Origin: Pipra filicauda | Taxonomy: Eukaryota > Chordata > Aves > Passeriformes > Pipridae | Direction: 5' to 3' | DNA length: 64,000 nt | Assembly (NCBI RefSeq): GCF_003945595.2 | Contig: NW_024104365.1 | Location: 7,535,049-7,599,048 of the forward strand | Shown here: positions 46,851-60,000 of the stretch, in pieces | Layout of the letters: every line of letters starts with the position of its first letter | How positions within the stretch are numbered: position 1 is the stretch's first letter | Translations under genes and position numbers: made by a program | Notes under the pieces: generated by a model | What the model was told of the DNA's origin: nothing | The model's database searches: none | The model's input: the letters and a program-made list of their open reading frames with translations, nothing else

Positions 46851-49800
46851 GTGAGTGAATGAATTAAGTACCATTGTTTTTATTTCCAGAAAAATGATTA
46901 TTCTGACTCTTCATGGTAGACCAAGGCTTTATTCTTCATAATGCTACAGAGAGTACAGTACTCTGCAGTAGTATTTGAACTAATGCTGGGATTATATTTC
47001 ATGATAGTAAACTTGGAGGTGCTATTGACTCTCTCAAGGGACAAGAGGCCTTCCTGAGGGATATAGGTAGATTGAGCACTGGGCAATCAGCAATGGCATG
47101 AAATTTAGCAAGAGCAAATGCCACATTCTGTTGTAAAGGCTCTTGAGTGTATCCAGCAGAGGGAAACAAAGGTGGAAGGACTGGATACCATGTCATGTGA
47201 GGAGCTGCTAAGGACTGACTTAAGGCTTGTCTAGTTTGTAGAAAAGAAGACTGAGGGCTCACCTCCTTGCTTCCTGAGGAGGAAAAGTGGAGAGAGAGCT
47301 GCTAATCAATTATGGGATCCATTTATAGGACATGAGCCTCAAAGCTGCATATCAGGAGAGGTTCAGATGGCATTAGGAAGCATTTCTTTCCTTGAGAGGG
47401 TTTTCAAACACTAGAAGAGGCTTCCTCCTGAGGTGATTAATGTCTCAGGCATGTCAGTATTTAAGAGGCATTTGGGCAATGCCCTTAATAATTTTTTCTA
47501 ACTTTTGGTCAGCCCTGAAGTGGTCAGGTAGTAGGACTAGGCAATCATTGTAGGTCACTTCCAACTAGAAGTATTCTCTATGTTTGTCACATAGCCGGGT
47601 ATGCAAGACCTGTATGGAGAATGTAGATTTTTCTCAGAGTACTTTTGTGTTTCATCACTGACTGCAAAATGAGGTATGCAGAAAACAACCTATATTGAGC
47701 AATATATCCTTTCAGAAAGAATGAATAACCCATGAATGAGTACCCTGTTGTAGATACTTAAGTATTCAGACTCAGTCATTCCAGACTGACTCCATTATGT
47801 GGAGTTTTAAAGACTTGTTGGTGCACTTATATTAATTCAGATTAATTAATTCTGAAGTTTTTTATAAAGAGAAAAATGCCAGGTCCTCTCCAATGGTCTC
47901 AGAAAGAAAACTGGAGATTTTGCTGAAAAAATGGGCAATTTCCTAGAGGTTGCTTAGATTTTTGGGGGGAACAGGTGCTGTGGAAATGTAAACAGCAGAA
48001 ATAGGACTAAAGACCTGACAGCACATGGTCAGCAGGGATTAGAAAGGTTAGACATAAAGATTTACCAGGAAAACATGAAGCGTGATACAATCAATAAGTG
48101 TTATTGCTCTGCTTATAGTGATTCTTGTTGGTCTGTAAGGTTCCCATGTGTAATGTAAAGGAAATGGGGAGGAAAATGAGCCAGTCATTAAATATTGTTG
48201 GAGATTCAACTTGTCCTCTCCCTGGTGGATTTTTACTGACGGCTTTGTAGAAAGCTGCCCTCCTTTTTCATTACTGACTGAGGGTTTTGAGGCAGGTAAG
48301 GTCAAGAAATAAATGACTTTGAGACATTAAAAGGATGAAAAACTGAAAAATGTAGTCATTATCATTAGATTGAGTAAGATGCGGTCAGTAACAAATGCAG
48401 CTAAGGAAGACTGAAGATGGAATGAGTCAAAAAAGATTTATGAGGCAAAACATTCACAGAGAGAAAAAAGTGCAGGATAGCTAGTCAAACAGTAGCCAAA
48501 GATAGCAGTGAAAAAAGAGACAATGCCTTTCTTTTTATGTACTGTAAAAAAATTAAAAAGGCAAAGTGACATCAGCAAAGGTCCATTATGGGGTTCAACT
48601 GTTGATTTTGCAAATAATGTATCTCCTCCTTCTATATCTATTTCCTAAGAAGATTTGATCAGGCTTGAAGTAATAAAACAAAACAAAAAAGATTCATTTC
48701 ACCCTTGGATCAGGCATTACAAAGCAGCTACATACTGAACAGAAAAACCTGACATGATGCTTGCTAGAATAAGTAAGATTATTCTGCTATAATCTTTGTA
48801 TGGGAAGAACAGTTTTCTGTAGTAGTTAGGTTGACATTTTTAGACTTACTGTTCCTCTGTTGGTACATTATATACTCAGGATTGTCTCTAGCTTAAGATG
48901 AAGTACTGAGAATTTTTCAATAGTACTAATTACACAGAAGGTGAAAAAGGTAATGGTTTGCTCTAATGAACTACAGGTAAATACTAATGGGATTGAGGGT
49001 AATGTTATAAAAGGCTTTGTAATTAAAAAATGGTAGTAGTTGTCAGTGTTTGATGGTGATAGATCATAGAAATTGGTGCAGAGCTCACCTTGTGATTAGT
49101 AAAATATCTCTTTTGCTGGCATAATCTCAAGTGAGAAACTTCTTAATTTTTTTCTTTTAGTATTTTGGGCTAATCCAAAGCAATTTTTTTGTGTAAAGAA
49201 CAGTTCATGGTTCTCTGAATCTCTTCCATCTTTCCAGACTCTTAGGTAAAAAAAGAGTTTTGTGGAAGACTTTGGCCTTCAAAATACTCAGTAGATCAGA
49301 CAATATCCAAACCAACCCTTCATTTCTCACCTTCCTCTCTTCCCCTCTACCCCAAAAAGAACCTAAAACCAAAGAAGCGAATAATGAAGGAAACCATAAA
49401 ACATGTTTTTCAAGAGATGCTACATCTTCTGGAGTTAGCTAGAAATCAAAGAACTTTGTTGTCCTTCATAATTTGCAGCACTGTATATTGGTGAAAACAT
49501 TTTCATTTTTCTGCTTACTATTGATCTACTTGTTCTTTCAGCATAAAATACTCTATGTGTGCTGAAAGTCTTAGTAGATGTTCAAAGTTATGAGTGGGAG
49601 ACTTGGATGAAGGAATTGTGAAAGAGTGTGAAAGTAACATTTACATGCTGGAAGTTCCTTGATTGAAAAAAATAAAAAGATGAAGAAGATGAAAAAAAAA
49701 CAAGGATATGTGAGAGACTGTTATGCAGTTCATCCAGCAGATTTATCTTTGATGTTTGAAAGACACAAAGGGGCCAGTTCTCAATTGTTTTTTGTCTTGA

Positions 49801-51264
49801 TTCTTAGGCATCTGTTAAAGAAAAGGTATGTAGGTTATGCTTACTGTATATATGGATAAATCAGTGTTCACTAGGATTTGTTATTCATGTAACCAAAGAG
49901 TTTTTAATATATTTACACAGAAAACTTTCTCAAATTACTTAACACAAGAATTAATGAATATGTGCACTTACTATAGTAGCTGAAAATCCAAAGTTTTGTT
50001 ACGTTTCTTTTATGGGAAGGAGCTTTAAGTAAGAAGAGCTGATTAAAATGGATCAATGGCTTGCACTGGTATGGAAAAAAAGATAGTTTATATAGTTAGT
50101 TTAGACTGAGTCTTCAGTCAGTTGTAAGGCAGGTCCTTTTCTGTAGACTCTCTTTTGTTAATTACCTAGGATTTGCAAGTGCATTGCATGAGTAAAATAG
50201 TCAGTGCTGCAGAAAGTTGAATGGGCTATGAAAAAGAGGCAGAGTGAGAGGAGATGGTCCATGAGACACTAAAGTTGTCTTCCATAATGGAGGGCCAGAA
50301 ACACCTTAATAAGCTGTTGTTACTAGAAACAAAGAAAACTAGCTTCTTTCCCTCTTCTCTGGGATGGAGAGTGCTTGACTTTTTGACAAGTGTGTTTATC
50401 AAGAAGATGTACATTTTACTATCCTGGATGTCCTGATGTTGTGATTCTACTGCTTCTTCCCTCACACTAATGTGAAATTATGTATCTGCTTGACAAATAT
50501 CCAGGCTTTTTGAAGCAAACAAGGAAAGTACCAGATCGCTATTATACTAGAAAATATAATTTAGTAGTCTCCATGGGTGGGAAGGAGGAAGACGTTTTCA
50601 GGATAATGTTTCTGTGGAAAACCGATATATGTAATTTGCAAATCCTAGCTATAAAGAGAGCATAAACCAAGCTCTCTTGCCTATGCCTGTGAACAGAATA
50701 CTTAAGTAGGTAAAGCTGATGGCGACTGCTACTCAAAAGTAAAGAAAGTATGGGTGAAGTATATGTCATGTTTTCTTTCTTTTCTCTTCATTGTAATATT
50801 GACATCAACAAACATATTTTGTTAAGCTACCATGCTGATTATACATTAAAATTTGGGGAAGATGGGGTGGTAATTGAGATGTAAATATATGGTAATAGGT
50901 TTCAATTTAAGGGCTTGGTTTTTTTTTTTTCCAGTGTGATGGTGGCAGGGTACAAATATCCCATGGCTCTTGTATCTCAGGAAGGCATTTTCAAACATTG
51001 TAATTAAAGTTTATTATAAATATTTATATATTTGCACAAAAAGTCAGGTAAATGGTGCCATTTGTTTGTCAAATGTTTTACAGTTGATGTGTTTTCAAGA
51101 GTGTGAATGTTTACAGCTGTTTGGAAGGCTGCAGTGACATATTAATGTGCAAAAGTTTATTCTCAACATACCACTCTTAAGTTACGCTGAACAGACACTT
51201 ATTACACCAATTTATTTATTCCTTTTCTTTCAAATTTACTTTTGTCCAACTGTTTTATTTACAG
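46851..51264 (+). other. intron in the membrane-proximal region
   Basis: 4414 nt, with one CR1 fragment (47015-47582). The remainder is AT-rich intron in which I recognise no exon, RNA or further repeat family. Confidence 0.83.
47015..47582 (+). mobile_element. CR1 LINE 3' fragment, plus strand, older subfamily
   Basis: Begins with sequence resembling the CR1 C-terminal RT/3' region (CTCAAGGGACAAGAGGCCTT, then GCAATCAGCAATGGCATG). It continues through GAGGTTCAGATGGCATTAGG and ends with CTTTTGGTCAGCCCTGAAGT, then GGACTAGGCAATCATTGTAG and CACTTCCAACTAGAAGTATTC. This 3' end differs from that of the 13017 copy, so it belongs to another CR1 subfamily. It is 5' truncated and has no open frame. Confidence 0.85.
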
Positions 51265-51355
51265 AGGCTATTACATAGTTATTGTGCCTTTGAAGAGATC
51301 TCGTGGAAAGTTTATTAAACCATGGGAGAGTCCAGATGAAATGGAACTAGATGAG
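51265..51355 (+). CDS. PTPRD: PTPRD exon: membrane-proximal region
   Basis: 91 nt, phase 2 in and phase 0 out. Encodes (K)[15 protein letters not shown] to [11 protein letters not shown]. Acceptor TTTATTTACAG, donor GAG|GTACTG. It contains a basic stretch (KRSRGK) followed by an acidic one (DEMELDE). It has no catalytic role; it belongs to the folded segment that is cut by a proprotein convertase in the following exon. Confidence 0.95.
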
Positions 51356-53398
51356 GTACTGTATGTGGGGGATTTTTTTTCTTTTTTTTATTAAAGAAGC
51401 AATATTAGTTGTATGTGATTAACTCATCAGTTTTAAAAGTTTTGGTTGTCGGGATAGTTTATGTTTGAATTAACTGCAGGGACTGAAACAAAAGTTTGAA
51501 TTACAAAAATGAGAAGACAGTAAAGACATTAAGTTGCAGTAAAGCACATAAAGTGTCTAATATTTGTTGACATTAATATTTTACTCTTTTCCTGTTGTAA
51601 AGAGTGATGCAAAAGAGTAAGAGGTGAAATGAGTTGTCAGCAAAAGCTTAATCACCAGTGATACAAACCCTAATAAAGGTCTGGTTCATTAGTGGGGTGT
51701 TCACTAAGCCTGTAACAAATGCTAAATTGCAATTTGTGCTGCAATTTAACATTTGACCTTCTGGTGGTATTTTTCCTGATTCTCAGATACCATAATACTT
51801 CTGATTAGAAGTAGCCTCCATTCTACCAACAGTCTCGTGCTCAGAAATAAATAGATGAATGAAGTAAGAAAGAGCAACGTTGTGTCATCATTTGGCACTA
51901 TAAATGACACTAACCCAAAGAACACAAGTACTTTCATTTTCGATATAAGCCTAGTAATACTGGATATCAATGCAATATGTTATTGATATAATACTAATTC
52001 CAGGAAGTATTGTGTCAGCAGTCAGCCCTGTGTTCTGTTTTACTCAAGGACGGTATAGGTCATGTGAACTTGTCTTTCTTCTTTTAATGTGTAAATTTGG
52101 AATAATACTAATATTTACGATTGTAAAACTCTTTTAAGGGCCCCATAAGAAAGCCTTGTATAAAAGACAGGCAGTGGTGTTATTATTGCTATAGTTGTAT
52201 CTGGCCAGGATTTTCAGATACTATAGCAATTTGTACATGTAATACCTCTGCAATTCAAAGACCACAGTCAAGTTTTTTACTCTTGATTTAGCTATCTTTT
52301 GACTGGATCCCATCCGTTTTTCCATTTTCTTTTGGTAGATTCCAAATTTTTATGTAACAGAGATGCTTCACCATATGCTTCCCAGTAACACAATTACTGG
52401 GAAGTGGTAATCACCTGTGAGCAACCACAAAGGTTTTTTTCTCTCTTGACATTGATAAAATGCATATAAATTTCAAAGTTTGCACCAACCTGTAGGGAAA
52501 ATAAAGATTTTCACCAAACTAGCATTGCTGTAGAAAGCTTTCAAAATATAAACCAAGTTCTTTCAGTCTTTATCACAGCAACAGGCAAATCCTTAATCAG
52601 AAGATTAAAGATGACTGTTCAGAGGAAGACATGATGACTGACTGATCAAACCCTGTGTTTTTTCTTGACCAGGATCATTTATGTCATCATCTCACTTCAT
52701 TCAATTGCAGCAATGGCTTGCTTTGATCTATTAACTTCTTCCCTTTAAAAGAACTTGGGTAGTAAATGTTATCAGCTCATGATGATGGTCATAGGTGACA
52801 TCAAATACAGTTACACAGTAAAATTCTGACAGTAAGATCATACAGTAATGGAAACTGATTTAATACTACCACCCACTTTTAACATCCAAAGACCGTACTC
52901 ACATCCAGCAGCATTAACAGATTAAAGGATAAGTGCCAGATGACATTGAACTTTTTGGCAATTAAATTCTACAGTTCCTGCTGATTCCCATAACAAAGGG
53001 TCATTTTAATCATCCTGCAAGTTGTGGTGCATTAGTCTGTATAACAGATTGATAAAGAGCATTTATTAATTCAGAAATATTTGGGTCAGGATGGGTTGTT
53101 TCCCACTTCTACTGATGTAATTGAGGCCACGTCATAGAATTAATGGTGAAAGAAATAGGATATGCATTGACTGGAAAATGAAAATTATTTCTGATAAAGA
53201 ACTAAACCCCTTGATATATCTTTTACAATTGCCACCGATATATATAGCAAGAACCGAGTAGGGAAAAATATTAAAAGCAGGCAGCAACTGTATATCATGC
53301 TAACTCATCCAGTTTCTGTTATTTAAAAGTCTGGTTTTTTTCCAGCTTTAGAAAATACATACACAATTTTATTAAGCGTACTATTACTGACAAGCATA

Positions 53399-53570
53399 TG
53401 AACACAGTGCCACAAAAAATACCTTTGGGAAAAAAACCAAAAACAAAAAAGCAAAACAGAAACCAAACTGAACCAAACCAAAAACCCGTGACAAACCCTT
53501 CACAAACCTCCTGCCCCTCAAAACCCCACAAACAAACAAACAAAAAACACAAAAAAACCCCACACTACTC
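53399..53570. repeat. A/C-rich low-complexity tract
   Basis: Irregular AAAC, CCAAA and ACAAACAAAC units. Similar in texture to the tract at 1367-1480 and, in reverse complement, to the T/G-rich tracts at 17222, 35372 and 38228. Confidence 0.88.
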
Positions 53571-55359
53571 TCTGAGCAAATGGTTCTTGATGGTCAAGTG
53601 AAGATACTTGTGCATATTTATATTTTTAATACAATCTCAGGTATATGGCTGTGTATCAGAAATGATTGGGCAATAGATTTTCCAGAGATCTGTGTTCAAA
53701 ATGCTTTGCTTAGATTGTCAGAAGAAAAGTATTTGCTGGAAACACAACACTGGAATGTGTACCTCCAGTACAGAACTGGCCAGCCCAAAATATTCTCCAA
53801 CCTTATTGTAGTTACCTAATCTCCTTGGTTCCTTGAACTTCAGTTCTGAAAGACACTAAGAAAGATGCATAATTTTAGAGCAGATAATGGGCAAGATGTT
53901 ATGTATCTGAAAATAATAGTTACTAAAAATACTGTCCTTTTTTACTCAAAATTTCATTTTCTTCCAAATATCATGAGATCTAGTGACTTTAAATAGACTG
54001 TCATACAAAGAAATGAAGTAGAAAAAATATGATTTTCAGTAAGTATTACCTAGGGGGATTACTTCAGATTTGTAAGCAGTAAAACCTAAATAAAAGTATG
54101 CGTGTTAAATTTTAAATGAATTCAGTAATTTTATTGAAATCTATGTATGAAGTACAACAGGAGATATATGAGCAAGTAACAATATTTGGCAACAACCCCA
54201 TTTATATATGAAACATGAATGAGGCCAGAGGTTCACCTGAGGTCTATTCAGTCATGTGTAGTTAATGTTACTGACAAGATTTTTATCTACAGATAAACAC
54301 ACCTAAGTTTAGCTGGCCTTTGGTGATGAATAACCGCCTTTGAGAAAGTTTAACAAATTTTGTTTGACTCAGGGTAATTAACTTTTAGCATTCATAGCCA
54401 AAGCTCATTTTCTGATCACTGTAATACAGTACTTCAGCATTGATTTTTCTTCAAATTATATGCATTTTATGTTACTATTTCAAAGAGAAATAATCAAGAT
54501 CAAACATTTTTCTTCCCCTCTCAATCTCAATCTAATTTTGATTGCAGTACTACTGCCGTATTTTGACATTTTATTATGAGTTGCTTAAAATCTGAATTGT
54601 AAATATGGTGTAATCTGGAAACATATGATAAAGAATTTATTTGAGTTAGCCACACAAGTAAGTTTAAATTCCAGTGGAAACAGTAACCATAAATGAAAAT
54701 ATCAGTCATCTTTGGGGGTGGCACAAACCATGTACTAGTATTGCCATATTTGTGGCTCCTGATTTCCAGATAGCATACACTGTTATTACTTGAATATTAA
54801 CTTAATGTTTCAGCGGACTTCAGGATATCCAGTGCTCAGCCCTCTGCATAGCTGTTATTACCCTTATAAAACATGGCTTCCTATAGAGACAAACTTTTCA
54901 GAGTGCTTCCCTCAGCAGTTCTTGCAAGGGCTGATCTAACCTGAAACAAACTTTGATTAGTCTCTGCCTCATGTTCTGCATTTAGCAACTCTACCTGGGG
55001 CATAGGAAGCTACCAACAGATGTGAGAGTCACCTTCAATAAAGTAACTAAATAGAAATCTTTTCAATATTACAGTTCTCTACTGCCCTCATTTTTATATG
55101 ACACAAATTGACTCTAGCTGCTCATTAAACTGTTTAGGAAGAATGAAAGAGAAATATGGACTGCTGATTGTGATAGTGTCCTTGAGTGGTGAATAATGAC
55201 TTCTATTCTCAAATTATGGCCAGTTCTTTTTTTGCTCAGGGGATCCATTGCAGTGTACCAACTTTTGTGTCATAGGATTGAAAATTGATAGAGTTAAATG
55301 AATGTAAAATCTCTACAACAGGGAACGGACTCAGCCTTAGAGCTGGAAAGCAGTTAACT

Positions 55360-55388
55360 GTATACTAGTATACGGTATACTATATACC
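55360..55388. repeat. adjacent palindromes (14 bp and 15 nt)
   Basis: GTATACTAGTATAC (55360-55373) is a perfect palindrome. GGTATACTATATACC (55374-55388) follows immediately and is an inverted repeat with 6-bp arms (GGTATA/TATACC) around CTA. Confidence 0.75.
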
Positions 55389-55482
55389 ATCTTTGAAGGT
55401 GTAATTTCCAAGTGCCCTCAGTGTTAGTTAAGGAAGTTTGGATCCAAGTGGTACAGGTTGCTTCCATGTCTATCTGTAGTCT

Positions 55483-55524
55483 GTGTTTGAAATATTGAGG
55501 TCAGTGTTTGAAATATTGAGGTCA
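55483..55524. repeat. perfect 21-bp tandem duplication
   Basis: GTGTTTGAAATATTGAGGTCA occurs twice head to tail (55483-55503, 55504-55524) with no difference. Confidence 0.92.
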
Positions 55525-56251
55525 GTGACAAGGGGTGTTAAAGTAATCAGTATTAAAAGTGTCTTTCTCAGTAACAGAGTGAATATTAGGTTGTTTTACA
55601 TGCATTGGAATTGTTAATTGTGTAATTGCAAAGTACAAGATCCTATGTGGGGAAGTCAAAAAGCTGTGCTAGTTAAGCTGTGGCCTAACACTGAAGGAGA
55701 GGCTGAATCAAGACAGAGCTTCCCTAATTAAATGTGTCCTTTAAAATGAATATATATAGTTAAGATTAGATTTTCATATCTTTTTTTATTTATCTCTTTC
55801 TCACTCTGGAGATTTGTCTCCTTCTCCTAACAAGGAATTTTGTGCTAATCTATTATATTACAACTGTTTGTGTGCTAAAAAGGGTAAAACAATGAGGTGA
55901 CCTTAGAATAATTTGTGATTGAAGTCTGAGACTACAGGACATTGAATAAGTTTCGAAGTAAAAAATGAGGGAAACTGTAAAGAGGCCTTAGAAGTCATCA
56001 CTTATCACACAGGAAAAGTTCAGACTCCTTTTAATCAAATCAGATTCATTTTTGTGCACTGCCAGTATATCTAAAGTGATAAAAGGTGTTGAAAAAGCTT
56101 TTGTCTGATTTAGTAAGTAATTCATTAATAGGTTATACCAGCAGAGCTTAAGTTCCTTCTTTAGTTAGTATATGTTTTCCAAGTTTGAGCCTAGCATCTA
56201 ATCTTGTCACAAATGTAGTGATGTAAATTTTACCTTTGTTTATCAAAGAAG

Positions 56252-56405
56252 TGACTGAGTCACCATCCCTTGAGGTATTTAAAAAGATGTGTAGTTGTGG
56301 CGATTAGGGACATGGTTTAATGGTAGACTTGGCAGTGTTAGGTTTATGGCTGGACTCAATCTTAAAGGTCTTTTCCAACATAAATAATTCTACCATTCTG
56401 TTCTA
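56252..56405 (+). mobile_element. CR1 LINE 3' fragment, plus strand
   Basis: Contains GAGTCACCATCCCTTGAGG, then GACATGGTTTAATGGTAGAC, then GGCTGGACTCAATCTTAAAG and ends GGTCTTTTCCAACATAAATAATTCTA. This matches the CR1 3' region of the type ending in CCAACCTAAATGATTCTATG. It is about 150 bp, 5' truncated and moderately diverged. Confidence 0.88.
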
Positions 56406-56421
56406 TGACTGACTTCACATA

Positions 56422-56477
56422 TGTTCATACATACATATATATATTAAATATGTAATGTGATGTATGTATATATATGT
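56422..56477. repeat. CATA/TA simple repeat
   Basis: CATACATACATATATATAT followed by GTATGTATATATATG, an imperfect inverted and tandem TA-rich stretch. Confidence 0.85.
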
Positions 56478-56831
56478 CCTCAGAGAAGGTATATTGCTTT
56501 CTTTTCCTTTCTTTCCTCCCGTGCCCTTGCCCCACCCCAGGCACAACAGTATCACTGAAAATTGTTTTGTGTTTGTAGTCTGGGCAGTGCAGTTGCCTCC
56601 TAGTATCTTCTCTTAACAAGAATGACAAGAAATTGGAAGATTTTACAAGAACCGATTTAGTGATACTGATACATCCCATGAAATGTGGTTAAATTTATTT
56701 TTGTAGTTCCTGGTCATGCGTTAAATTTTCTCATTACATTGTCAATAAGTTACATTAAAATTGTTTACAGTTATCTTTCTGTTCATGCCTCCTCTTTCTC
56801 TCTCTCTCTTTCCCTTCCCTTCATTCTAAAG

Positions 56832-57041
56832 CTGCTTAAGGAGATAGCTAGGAAACGCAGAAGCATTCGTCTTGGGCGGGAAGTTGAATTAAAGCCATAT
56901 ATTGCAGCTCACTTTGAAGTTCTTCCTACGGAATTCACATTGGGGGATAAGAAGCATTATGGTGGATTTGAGAATAAACAACTGCAGAGTGGTCAAGAAT
57001 ATGTCTTCTTTGTCCTGGCTGTAATGGAACACTCAGAATCT
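56832..57041 (+). CDS. PTPRD: PTPRD exon: membrane-proximal region with furin-type site
   Basis: 210 nt, phase 0 at both ends (70 codons). Encodes [18 protein letters not shown] through [14 protein letters not shown] and [15 protein letters not shown] to VMEHSES. RKRR (56850-56861) fits the R-x-K/R-R proprotein-convertase motif; LAR-family receptors are cleaved in this region into non-covalently linked subunits (established for LAR and PTP sigma). The acceptor is CATTCTAAAG, pyrimidine-rich further upstream (CTCTCTCTCT); donor TCT|GTAAGT. Confidence 0.96.
56850..56861 (+). other. PTPRD: predicted furin/proprotein convertase site RKRR
   Basis: AGG AAA CGC AGA encodes Arg-Lys-Arg-Arg followed by Ser. 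It matches the furin consensus and sits at the place where the LAR family is processed. Cleavage itself is inferred. Confidence 0.8.
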
Positions 57042-60000
57042 GTAAGTTAGTTAATGTTTTTCAATTTCAAAATTATCTTTCCACAATCATGAAAACATTT
57101 TGCAATGCTTATTCAGCTTCCCAAAAGATTTTCTATGGGGATTTTTTTGCATTACATGTCAGAGCATCTTTAAAGCAATTATTTCCTTTCCTAGTGACAA
57201 TTAATTCCTTAAACTTTCCTATTCTGGTTGCATCTTTGTGTGTTATTTCTGTATGTAACTGAAACCTAAGGATCACCTTTTATTAGCGATGTTGTGATCC
57301 TTTGCAAATTACATGCTCTGCTATTTGTGACCATGGACAGAGGATCTGAGGCATGAACTTCACAGCAGCATCTTTCTCAATGTATTTAGAAGTTCTTCTC
57401 TTGCCTTAATGCTACCATTGAATAATGGTGTAGGACACACAGGATTCTTGGAAATTCACTGAACCGGAGACATGCACAGCTACTCTTTTTAGTTACAGTC
57501 ATTCCATAACAACTATATCAGTAAATTGTTAGAAAGTTAGAAAATAATTCAATAATAAGGAAAATTCTTGAGGTGATTTAAATAATGAGCTGTCATTCCT
57601 CTTTACTTAATTCATTTGGTAGTTATGTCCCTTTATGCATGAGTTAACCTACTGCATGTAATATATTAAAAGAATAGACATAAATAGGACTGTAGAAAGA
57701 AGATGCAATCCACATTAACATTTTAACATACAATGTATAGTACGTTAAATTTCTAATGGGTAACTAAACCTGACAGGTACATGTGCGGGTTCAACCGCTT
57801 GAAACTACAACACCAATATTCTGAATTCTAGTCAAAACTTCTAGTGTGTAACATCATAATTGCTTTCTTGCTATCAATGGAATTTGCCTACTTAAACACA
57901 ATGAGGAAGTTGTTCCACTTCGAATACTTTTGGATAAATAGCTTCATTTGAAAATAAAGTAGATGCCTCCTGGAAGCTCTAACATAAATCAAAAGTTCCA
58001 CTTTCGCTTTTTGACAGGGGCTGCATAGACAGATAATTCTGAAGGTGTTGCATCCAAAAGGTTCAAACTGGAGAAGATAGACAGCTTTTGACCATAAAGT
58101 TAGGTAGCCAGAATAAGGTACTCAGAAATTACCTATAGTAAAATTGATCTTTTCAGCACAAAGTATGGTTTCTCGGTTTTTTTTATATTAATTAAGGCAT
58201 TAGTAATTTCATATAAATGACCTAAATTTATTATTTTGTTAGCAAGAAATGAGGATAAAAAATCAGGAAAAAGTAGATTTTACAGGTGAAAAGGCTCATA
58301 TGGCAAAATCTATCTAAGGTCCTACTCTTGAAGATTTCAGAAGGCATTACTAAACTTACATTATCGTTAATAACTGGTTTAACATACCATCCGAAATGTT
58401 TATGTGATTGACTAGCACAAGGTACCCACAGAGTGTGAATAGTTTTTAATGGTGAGTGAAATTCAACTTTCAATGCTCCAGTTTATCCACCCTCAATATA
58501 TTTGATTTTCTTTTAGGACTGTAGATCCCACTGGTGTATGAGTTGCAACTTGAAAGGGATTTTCAAATGTTACATCATACATTGACTTCCCCTTCAGAGA
58601 ACACAAAATTTCCCTGTTGATTGGTAGAATGGACTATTTGAATTAAAAGAGAACATGGGAAGATCTGAATTTGTTTAACTTGGTAAAATGGAAGCTGTAA
58701 GAGCTTATAATTAAAATCTTAAGTATGTTAAGCATGTTGTTAAGAGGGAGGAAAAAATAAGATAAATTTGGCAAAATAATAAATAAGTTTTAATTAGTCA
58801 TTATTACAGGTAGGATAAAAGTTTAAAGTGAAATCTTGCTTATTGGAGAAAAAATAGTTAGCGCTTATACTGTTGCCCTCAGTATCCCTCTGTATCTTTT
58901 TCCAGGCATTTTTACTACCTGCTTCAAAGAAAGAGGCTAAAGAGAGTTTCTTCCTGTAGCAGTGAGATTTGTTCTGTCTTTTGAAAATACTGAAGCTGGG
59001 AAAAAAATGTCAGTCAGTTCGGGTGTTTCAGAAATGGAACATGAAGAGTCCCCATTTTCCAAACAATGACAACGGACTTAAAACATTGGGGTTTTTTGGT
59101 GCCAGGTACCAGGTTTAGTGAGACTGTAACATAACTGGAGATTGTTGGCATGGGTGCTAGCTCCTTACCAGTTAGTGTAAGTGCCTCAGCTTTGCCAATC
59201 CTAATCCTGTCTCAAACCCAGACACTGTCATAGCCCAGAGCCCAAAACAAGGCCAAATGAAGTGTAAAAAAACATGTCTCCTTTGATAACACTTGTCCTG
59301 GCTTAGGGCATCTTTCAGAACACAGTGCAAACATGTAAATGGAAGCTAATCTCTTCTCCCAGTTATCTTATTCTGTCTTAGCTGACATTTCTGATCTACT
59401 GCTGAATCAAGCTTTTAAGTCCTTTGCAAGAGCTGTAGTTCAAATCCTAGTTTAGTGCTGATGGAGACACTCCAGCAAAGACAAAATTGTACAAACTATT
59501 CTCCACTTCTGTCTTTATTGTAACTCAGAGTTGTTTAAATGATCCAGTTTTAGCAGGCTGGCTACTCAGCCTCTCCTGTTTGTAATTTTAACTCTGCACT
59601 CAGTCATAGATCAAACATCTCAGGGCAGAGCAGAGTGAAGAAATATTCTGTTATCACAGGTCTTATCCTAAGCCAGTTGCTTTACACCATCCAGTAAAGC
59701 AAAGATTTTCAACAGCCTCTGTTGGTTCATAATTCAAGTTTTATACCTATGAAAGACTGTTTAGCTTCCCTTCATACTCTATAGTGACTTCCCCTGTTTT
59801 CCATTCTTAAATTTAAATTGTTTCAACCTTCAATAAGAATACTCTATCAGACAGTTTTTGACTGTCAAAATGTATTGTACTATTGCCACAAGAACCTTTT
59901 CTAAGAACCTTCTATATTCAGTCCCCTTTATTTTTACTTACAGTAGTTTTGTTCTGTTGGAAGTACTCTTTCATATCATGCAGGAAGAAATAGTGTTAAT

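Larger units (their letters stand above)
51356..56831 (+). other. large intron in the membrane-proximal region
   Basis: 5476 nt. It contains an A/C-rich tract (53399-53570), a cluster of palindromes (55360-55388), a 21-bp tandem duplication (55483-55524), a CR1 3' end (56252-56405) and TA/CATA sequence (56422-56477). The stretch 51700-53350 is unassigned: no exon, but scattered protein-like traces on the minus strand broken by stops (see findings). Confidence 0.8.

Noticed and set aside
53398..53601. 67-codon frame rich in K, N, P, Q, T
   Set aside because: Low-complexity A/C-rich tract.
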